From: Calliopsis andreniformis
Taxonomy: Eukaryota; Arthropoda; Insecta; Hymenoptera; Andrenidae
Direction of reading: 5' to 3'
Length of the DNA stretch: 64,000 nucleotides
NCBI RefSeq assembly: GCF_051401765.1
Contig: NC_135064.1
Coordinates: forward strand, 22,046,001 to 22,110,000
Positions 61,901 to 64,000 of this stretch are shown here, in pieces (position 1 is the first letter of the stretch; each line of letters starts with the position of its first letter). The translations under genes and the position numbers were made by a program. The notes under the pieces were generated by a model. The model saw only the letters and a program-made list of their open reading frames with translations. It was not told the origin of the DNA and searched no databases.

Positions 61901-63842
61901 AAAGGGAAATGCAGGAGAAACCAGGCTTCCTGGAACGTAAATGAAGTGGTATGTTCGAGCGCGCGGCGTTTACGTGTAACGTCGAAACCTTCCCTTTCAG
62001 CGACTCCATTCCGTGTGTCTTTGTAATAATGTCGTTAACGAGAACCGGTTAATGAATTGCTGTATGAGAAATAACGCGGAGGACATACCACTCGTTCCTA
62101 GGTAGGAACTTAGAGACGTGGGAAATAGTCAGTGGACAGTTGTGACTTCCTTCTAGTTGGAGAATTTTGTGGTGTCTGTAGTAGTACGTTGACTGAAGTA
62201 ATTGGAGTGCTGTATTTTGTAGAAGATCTAGGGAAAATTTTAGATATCATTTGATAGAGAAGTTACAATTTTGCTTTGCTTTGAAGATGAATATAAAATC
62301 ACCTTTACTATAGTATCTATAGACTTTAGGATCTCTCGTAAAATTTATCCTTGCAAAGGAAGTTCTTTTCATATTATACAACGTTTTATTATATAAATAT
62401 TGACTTTCGGAAGTGAGATATTCAAGAAAGTCATTACCATTTCAGAATAGCTGTACAGATATGTTCCTCCAATTGCTTCGAACACTACTATGCACGTGTC
62501 TTAAATGGAGTTAGCATTCAGTGTCGTAACAAATTTTGTGAACCCTTAATTCAGAATAGGCGTACTTTGTTAATTTTCCTGTTGTTATTCTATAGTCCCC
62601 TGTTTCCTTTTGAACACATATACAAACATGTGTACATACTAAGTATGTAGTGTAAGGTGCCCCGAGAGAAAACCCTCAGACCCTGTAACGTCAGTCCCTG
62701 AGGGTTGATATAAGGGTTCGGTATACGTTTGCTTAGGACTAATGTTGATTTGACTGATGTCAGCCGTGGCAGAAGCATGAACAAATATTTTTCTAACATT
62801 TTTTCTTGTACAGCATAGAAATTTATCATAAGATATGTAAATATAACATTTCGAAAAAAATATGTCTGAGTCCTGTTGCTGTTCTTTATATTTACATTAA
62901 TTTTTTCTATTGCTAGATGAAAAATAAAGTTGGGAATTGCTTAACTCGATCAAAGTTGATCGACGACTACATAGTAACTGACTGACCTTTTACTTTGCTC
63001 GTACATTACGTTCTCATCGATCTTGTTTATGTAAGTCAGTGATTTCACGAATCATATGTTTTTATGACTCTGTTCACGTCTTATGACTTTGCTGTGCGTA
63101 TTCCTCCTTGCATTAACATTTTCTCGTGCGAGTAACTTTTGCCTCTATCTTACCAACACAGGAAGTTCACAGAAATACATAAAACACGTCCAGAGGATGA
63201 TATTCATTTCCTTTTTTATATAGTTCTACAATAAACAGCAGTAGCGACTCACACAGTAGCTTGCATTCTAATTGTTTACTCTCTAACAAAGCGTCAAAAT
63301 TCCAAACAAATAAATCATAAAAGTAGCTTTAGTTCTATCTTAGTGAATATATAATTTTTGACTGCAAAAGAAATTAATTTCTGTTTATATGTTATAAGTC
63401 AAGTTGAGCAATTATTTCCTTTCTTAATTTTTCTTTTTCATTAAATTCATTAAAAAGCAAACTCAAGGCGAAATTAATTTCCGTTTCTGTCTAACATGAA
63501 TTTTCGTTTCTATCGCCACTGACTCCACAATCAGCTGCAAACGTAGATTCCCAAACGCCAAGAGATCTCGCGCGAATGGAATTTCGTTCGAGACAACTCT
63601 CGGCGCTAATTGATTCGCGTTTCGGCGCACTTCCCCTCCCCGCGACAGGCGGCGTTAATTTCTCCCTGGGCATCTCCGACACGGCTAAATCTAAGTAAAA
63701 GTCAGACATATAGATATATTTATACATCGTCTTGTGTACATCGTAAATCGTTGCCTCCCCCCGTTTGTAGTATGCCCTCTCTCAGCGTTAACGGAACGAA
63801 AAAGAAGGTGGTCGGCTTTGTCGACCAGCTGTCGCCCGAAAG
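13642..63842 (+). CDS. Large unidentified gene, 5' part: two alternative first exons and shared exons, continues past the window
   Basis: Five coding exons fit together: 13642-13667, 17236-17337, 44317-44351 (alternative start), 61607-61866 and 63771-63842. All junctions are phase 2 with consensus splice sites and no stop. The distal form begins MSSSGLNEESDKMHREDA and has a D/E/S-rich run ending EYVWEDVECLSLE. The proximal form begins MTSKPGRSYSVR. Both continue into SPRVGGPLSQSLAMIPP, a Lys/Arg/Thr/Glu-rich segment (RETVELFNGGRAERKY), and SVNGTKKKVVGFVDQLSPER. No signal peptide, membrane segment or known domain is visible; the text looks disordered, as in cytoskeletal or scaffold proteins. 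The intron from 17337 to 61607 is about 44 kb. I do not recognise the family. Confidence 0.75.
13668..17235 (+). other. Intron of the large gene (distal form)
   Basis: AT-rich, 3.6 kb. Apart from the hAT-type MITE at 14269-14411 I see no exon or repeat. Ends in TTTTTAATTTTCAG. Confidence 0.6.
14269..14411. mobile_element. hAT-type MITE, 143 bp
   Basis: Terminal inverted repeats of about 55 bp. The left end CAGGGATGCCAGGCG pairs with the right end, which reads CAGAGATGTCGGGC on the other strand; inner parts GTCACTACARTAAGAGTARG match nearly perfectly. It is flanked by an 8-bp target duplication GTCTAGAT / GTTCAGAT (6 of 8 identical), the size expected for hAT elements. No coding capacity; the arms can fold into a long hairpin. 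Confidence 0.82.
17236..17337 (+). CDS. Large gene, exon 2 of the distal form (acidic)
   Basis: Acceptor TTTTCAG, donor GA|GTGAGT. Reads SDKMHREDATHDEDSLSDDS and then IEYVWEDVECLSL; 12-13 Asp/Glu in 33 residues with several casein-kinase-2-like sites (SDD, SLSDD). An internal Met at 17245 could serve as a start if the upstream exon were untranslated. Splicing to 61607 completes a Glu codon. Confidence 0.78.
18060..18400. promoter_or_regulatory. CpG-rich segment in the long intron
   Basis: Locally high CpG with open frames on both strands (18035-18412 minus, 18088-18273 plus). No start-plus-donor combination in phase 2 was found. It may be an unused or regulatory CpG island. Confidence 0.25.
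20560..21060. promoter_or_regulatory. CpG-rich segment in the long intron
   Basis: GC- and CpG-rich relative to its flanks. A plus-strand ORF with an ATG (20587-20847, 86 codons) and an overlapping minus-strand ORF (20642-21028) are both open, as expected from composition. No good donor in phase 2. Candidate regulatory island or unrecognised first exon. Confidence 0.25.
23809..24086. mobile_element. Inverted-repeat element, about 278 bp, MITE-like
   Basis: The left arm GACACCCAAAATTGAGGATTTGT (23809-23831) matches 20 of 23 bases of the right arm at 24064-24086 read on the other strand. The interior is AT-rich and non-coding. I could not define a target duplication, so the class is unknown. 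Confidence 0.45.
24090..24680. promoter_or_regulatory. CpG-rich segment in the long intron
   Basis: Raised GC and CpG with overlapping open frames on both strands, none with recognisable protein features. Possibly regulatory; no exon supported. Confidence 0.25.
25152..25235 (+). CDS. Orphan exon-like segment (28 codons, phase 0)
   Basis: A strong donor (CTTAAG|GTGAGT, cut after 25235) ends an open frame reading KSSSTTSYTVTNARIETNFL and then PSSINPLK, natural-looking protein text bounded by TAG at 25149-25151. The only nearby acceptor is weak: there is no pyrimidine tract before TAG at 25151, and the inner CACAG at 25179 is slightly better. The phase does not fit the exons of the large gene. 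It could be a cryptic exon, part of a nested gene or chance. Confidence 0.25.
33812..34096. mobile_element. Pogo/Tigger-like MITE, 285 bp
   Basis: Flanked by TA on both sides (33810-33811, 34097-34098). Terminal repeats CAGTCAACCCTCTTGTAACGCG and, from the right, CTGTAAACCCTCTTATAATGCG. A second, inner pair of inverted repeats centres on GTCACGTGAARTCACRCCA, so the element can fold into a double hairpin. No coding capacity. The class is inferred from the ends and the TA duplication. Confidence 0.72.
34291..34359 (+). CDS. Orphan exon-like segment, 23 codons, phase 1-1
   Basis: Bounded by an acceptor with pyrimidine tract (CTCTAAACCCTCCACGTGCAG) and a strong donor (GCAG|GTGAGC). The frame reads KMNARELAKEEIIEAFLMLL and then IA, an amphipathic helix with a hydrophobic end. 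Both ends are phase 1; the candidate first exon at 12890 also ends in phase 1 and would join to it through an Ala codon. An in-frame ATG at 34296 could also be a start. I do not recognise the peptide and found no downstream partner. Confidence 0.35.
34360..34960. promoter_or_regulatory. CpG-rich segment following the orphan exon
   Basis: CpG-rich block with many TCG and CGA words, open on both strands (34350-34820 minus, 34642-34963 plus). No protein features. It adjoins the exon-like segment 34291-34359, which might make that a promoter-proximal exon. Confidence 0.3.
36001..36226 (+). repeat. TTTGAAAA minisatellite with unique leader (copy 1)
   Basis: A 70-bp leader beginning AATTTGTTACAGGAATTGAA is followed by 8-bp units TTTGAAAR with a 24-bp higher-order pattern (AAAG, AAAA, AAAA) in the last part. 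The same leader and array occur in the opposite orientation at 52938-53100, so this is a dispersed repeat and not a simple local expansion. Confidence 0.8.
36480..36950. promoter_or_regulatory. CpG-rich segment in the long intron
   Basis: High GC and CpG with several overlapping open frames on both strands. One plus-strand frame from an ATG at 36521 reaches a moderate donor (CCTAAAG|GTAACC) in phase 1, which does not fit the large gene. Possibly a promoter or enhancer island. Confidence 0.25.
37144..37319 (+). repeat. 22-bp minisatellite, eight units
   Basis: Eight head-to-tail 22-bp copies of a unit near GTAGAATAGGTCTGTCTGTGAA. Successive units differ at one to a few positions and the last two are the most diverged. 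No coding frame is maintained. Confidence 0.88.
38825..38840. repeat. Perfect 16-bp palindrome
   Basis: CATTGGCTAGCCAATG is self-complementary. It contains two CCAAT-box words in opposite orientation, which could bind NF-Y-like factors; that role is only inferred. Confidence 0.5.
40131..40149. repeat. Perfect 19-bp palindrome (9-bp arms)
   Basis: GATTAAGCG A CGCTTAATC. The TAAGCG/CGCTTA arms contain homeodomain-like TTAA cores; it may be a dimeric factor site or chance. Confidence 0.4.
40447..40657. mobile_element. Tc1-like MITE, 211 bp
   Basis: Terminal inverted repeats about 50 bp long: TATTTGGACAGTTTCACATT on the left matches TATTTGGACACTTTTATATT from the right, continuing through TGCATGAAATACACTT. 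The TATTTGGACAC motif near the ends is typical of Tc1-like elements. TA flanks both ends (40445-40446 and 40658-40659). No coding capacity. Confidence 0.72.
42140..42415. mobile_element. Possible pogo-like MITE, 276 bp, degraded
   Basis: The left end TA|CAGTAGAACCTCGATTATCT is typical of pogo/Tigger-like elements. A poorer match to it is found reading back from the TA at 42416-42417 (CAATAGAGTACGATAAAAC). Ends about 60% alike; interior AT-rich and non-coding. Confidence 0.4.
42500..44760 (+). promoter_or_regulatory. Large CpG island: proximal promoter and 5'UTR of the large gene
   Basis: The strongest GC/CpG block of the window (about 2.2 kb). It surrounds the proximal first coding exon at 44317-44351. 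Many long overlapping open frames on both strands (for example 42475-43095 and 44013-44525) come from base composition. Most of the block upstream of 44317 is probably promoter and untranslated leader. No TATA box identified; the start site is unknown. Confidence 0.6.
44317..44351 (+). CDS. Large gene, proximal alternative first coding exon
   Basis: AATG then MTSKPGRSYSV and two bases, cut at AG|GTAAGA. The split codon becomes Arg when joined to 61607. Phase 2, the same as the distal exon, so the two N-termini are interchangeable. This N-terminus is basic and Ser-rich, unlike the acidic distal one. Confidence 0.65.
44899..44996. mobile_element. TA-flanked MITE, 98 bp
   Basis: Terminal inverted repeats CAATCGCTGAAAACGGGTGA and, from the right, CAATCGCTAGAAACAGGCGA, both continuing to GACAG. 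TA lies at 44897-44898 and 44997-44998. The flanks AAAGCC (44876-44881) and GGCTTT (45013-45018) are also inverted, so the true ends might lie further out. Non-coding; mariner-type inferred. Confidence 0.62.
52938..53100 (-). repeat. TTTGAAAA minisatellite with unique leader (copy 2, inverted)
   Basis: Read on the minus strand it begins AATTTGTTACAGAAATTGAA, continues with AGACTTGGAGCATTTGAAA and then 8-bp TTTGAAAR units, matching copy 1 at 36001-36226 over leader and array. It continues on the plus-strand left side into ATTCGAATATTC repeats. Confidence 0.8.
53950..54370. promoter_or_regulatory. CpG-rich segment in the long intron
   Basis: GC-rich block with overlapping open frames (53994-54248 and 54019-54372). 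No recognisable protein or phase-2 donor. Confidence 0.22.
55740..56260. promoter_or_regulatory. CpG-rich segment in the long intron
   Basis: GC/CpG-rich with open frames on both strands. A perfect hairpin TGGTCTCT...AGAGACCA lies near 55805-55828. No exon supported. Confidence 0.25.
56970..57265. repeat. Cluster of GAACAG / CTGTTC words, probably a degraded inverted-repeat transposon
   Basis: At least eight copies of GAACAG or its complement CTGTTC in about 295 bp, many extended to GCGAACAG or CAGTTCGCG and in both orientations (for example CGAACAGTGTTCG near 57154 and CAGTTCGCGAGCTGTTCG near 57220). This density is not expected by chance. Ends and target duplication could not be defined. 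Confidence 0.5.
57410..58013 (+). promoter_or_regulatory. CpG island with splice donor; possible third promoter of the large gene
   Basis: Dense CpG block 3.6 kb upstream of the shared exon. It ends in a good donor, CTTGGC|GTGAGT, with exon end at 58013 or very near. The last ATG-initiated frame before it stops early, so it would be an untranslated first exon; spliced to 61607, translation could begin at the in-frame ATG 61647. The long minus-strand frame here (57413-57982) is compositional. Confidence 0.4.
61085..61240. repeat. 24-bp minisatellite of the TTTGAAAA family (copy 3)
   Basis: Five to six units near GATTTGAATATTTGAAAACGTTAA, each three 8-bp subunits; one unit is lengthened by 8 bp. 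It shares the 8-bp subunit with the arrays at 36.1 and 53.0 kb but not their leader. It ends about 370 bp before the shared exon of the large gene. Confidence 0.75.
61607..61866 (+). CDS. Large gene, first shared exon
   Basis: Acceptor CCTGTTGCAG, donor AG|GTACCG. About 86 codons, phase 2 at both ends. Reads SPRVGGPLSQSLAMIPP, a basic stretch VVMVRKTDQRTFSKGRRGGE, then LLETVTRETVELFNGGR and ends DIVTPKSN. Gly/Ser/Thr-rich with alternating charge, no hydrophobic core: probably disordered. An in-frame ATG at 61647 could be an alternative start. The overlapping minus-strand frame (61641-62009) is a shadow. Confidence 0.8.
61867..63770 (+). other. Intron of the large gene
   Basis: 1.9 kb, AT-rich. 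A 9-bp hairpin (AACCCTCAG...CTGAGGGTT) lies near 62673-62708. Otherwise nothing recognisable. Ends in CCCCCCGTTTGTAG. Confidence 0.6.
63771..63842 (+). CDS. Large gene, second shared exon
   Basis: Acceptor TTTGTAG after a C/T tract, donor AG|GTATTC. The leading T completes a Ser codon; then MPSLSVNGTKKKVVGFVDQL and SPE plus two bases. Phase 2 at both ends. A lysine patch followed by a short hydrophobic stretch. The gene continues beyond the right edge. Confidence 0.72.
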
Positions 63843-64000
63843 GTATTCACCTATGGTGCAGACTTGTAGTCAAGCCAAATGCTGGTTCTAACGAAGCCGA
63901 ACAACGCGCGAATTCATTTGGTAGAAACGAAGAAAAAACACCCATTTGTACGTCATCTTGCTTTTCGGGGCTTCGTTAGGTCCGGTGAATGGCCTTAGTT
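63843..64000 (+). other. Start of the next intron, cut by the window edge
   Basis: No exon seen in these 158 bases. Confidence 0.5.

Noticed and set aside
61641..62009. 122-codon minus-strand ORF
   Set aside because: Shadow of the shared exon at 61607-61866; only the plus frame has splice sites in phase.
1..64000. tRNA, rRNA, CRISPR array, complete transposase or viral genes
   Set aside because: Looked for T-loop-like GGTTCGANTCC words with matching stems, reverse-transcriptase or DDE-type protein text and regular spacer arrays; none found.

Overview
The window looks like insect nuclear DNA, most likely from a hymenopteran and perhaps a bee. It is AT-rich, carries scattered CpG-rich islands, and has short coding exons with clean GT/AG splice sites separated by long introns, plus small transposon-derived inverted repeats. 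There are no operons, no rRNA, no CRISPR array and no tRNA that I could recognise. Nearly all long ORFs are chance ORFs in introns or CpG islands; the real coding content sits in small exons found by splice-site and reading-phase reasoning. The species cannot be fixed from the sequence alone.

Region 1 (1-11.0 kb) holds a plus-strand gene for a secreted EGFL7/8-type protein (Drosophila relative: slowdown). Eight phase-consistent exons between 6401 and 10845 encode the two ends of an EMI-like region, an EGF domain, a calcium-binding EGF domain, an acidic Thr-rich linker and a coiled-coil tail. The signal-peptide exon was not found; a CpG island with a good splice donor at 4.84-5.27 kb may be its promoter.

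Region 2 (11.09-12 kb) holds a minus-strand two-exon gene for the LLP homolog (LLPH/LAPS18 family), a small basic nucleolar protein. It lies tail-to-tail with the EGFL gene, and the two 3' ends are only tens of bases apart.

Region 3 (about 13.4-64 kb, running off the right edge) is the 5' part of a large plus-strand gene that I could not identify. At least two alternative first coding exons (13642 and 44317) feed a shared exon at 61607-61866 and then one at 63771-63842. Every junction is phase 2. The distal promoter adds a strongly acidic N-terminus through an exon at 17236-17337; the proximal promoter adds a short basic one. A third CpG island (57.4-58.0 kb) with a good donor could drive a still shorter form starting at the internal Met at 61647. 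The intron between 17337 and 61607 is about 44 kb.

The introns carry several MITE-like elements (hAT-type with 8-bp target duplication; mariner/Tc1/pogo-type with TA duplication), a family of 8-bp/24-bp TTTGAAAA minisatellites at three places (two of them inverted copies sharing a unique flank), a 22-bp minisatellite, and a few orphan exon-like segments. No complete transposon, virus or bacterial insertion was seen.
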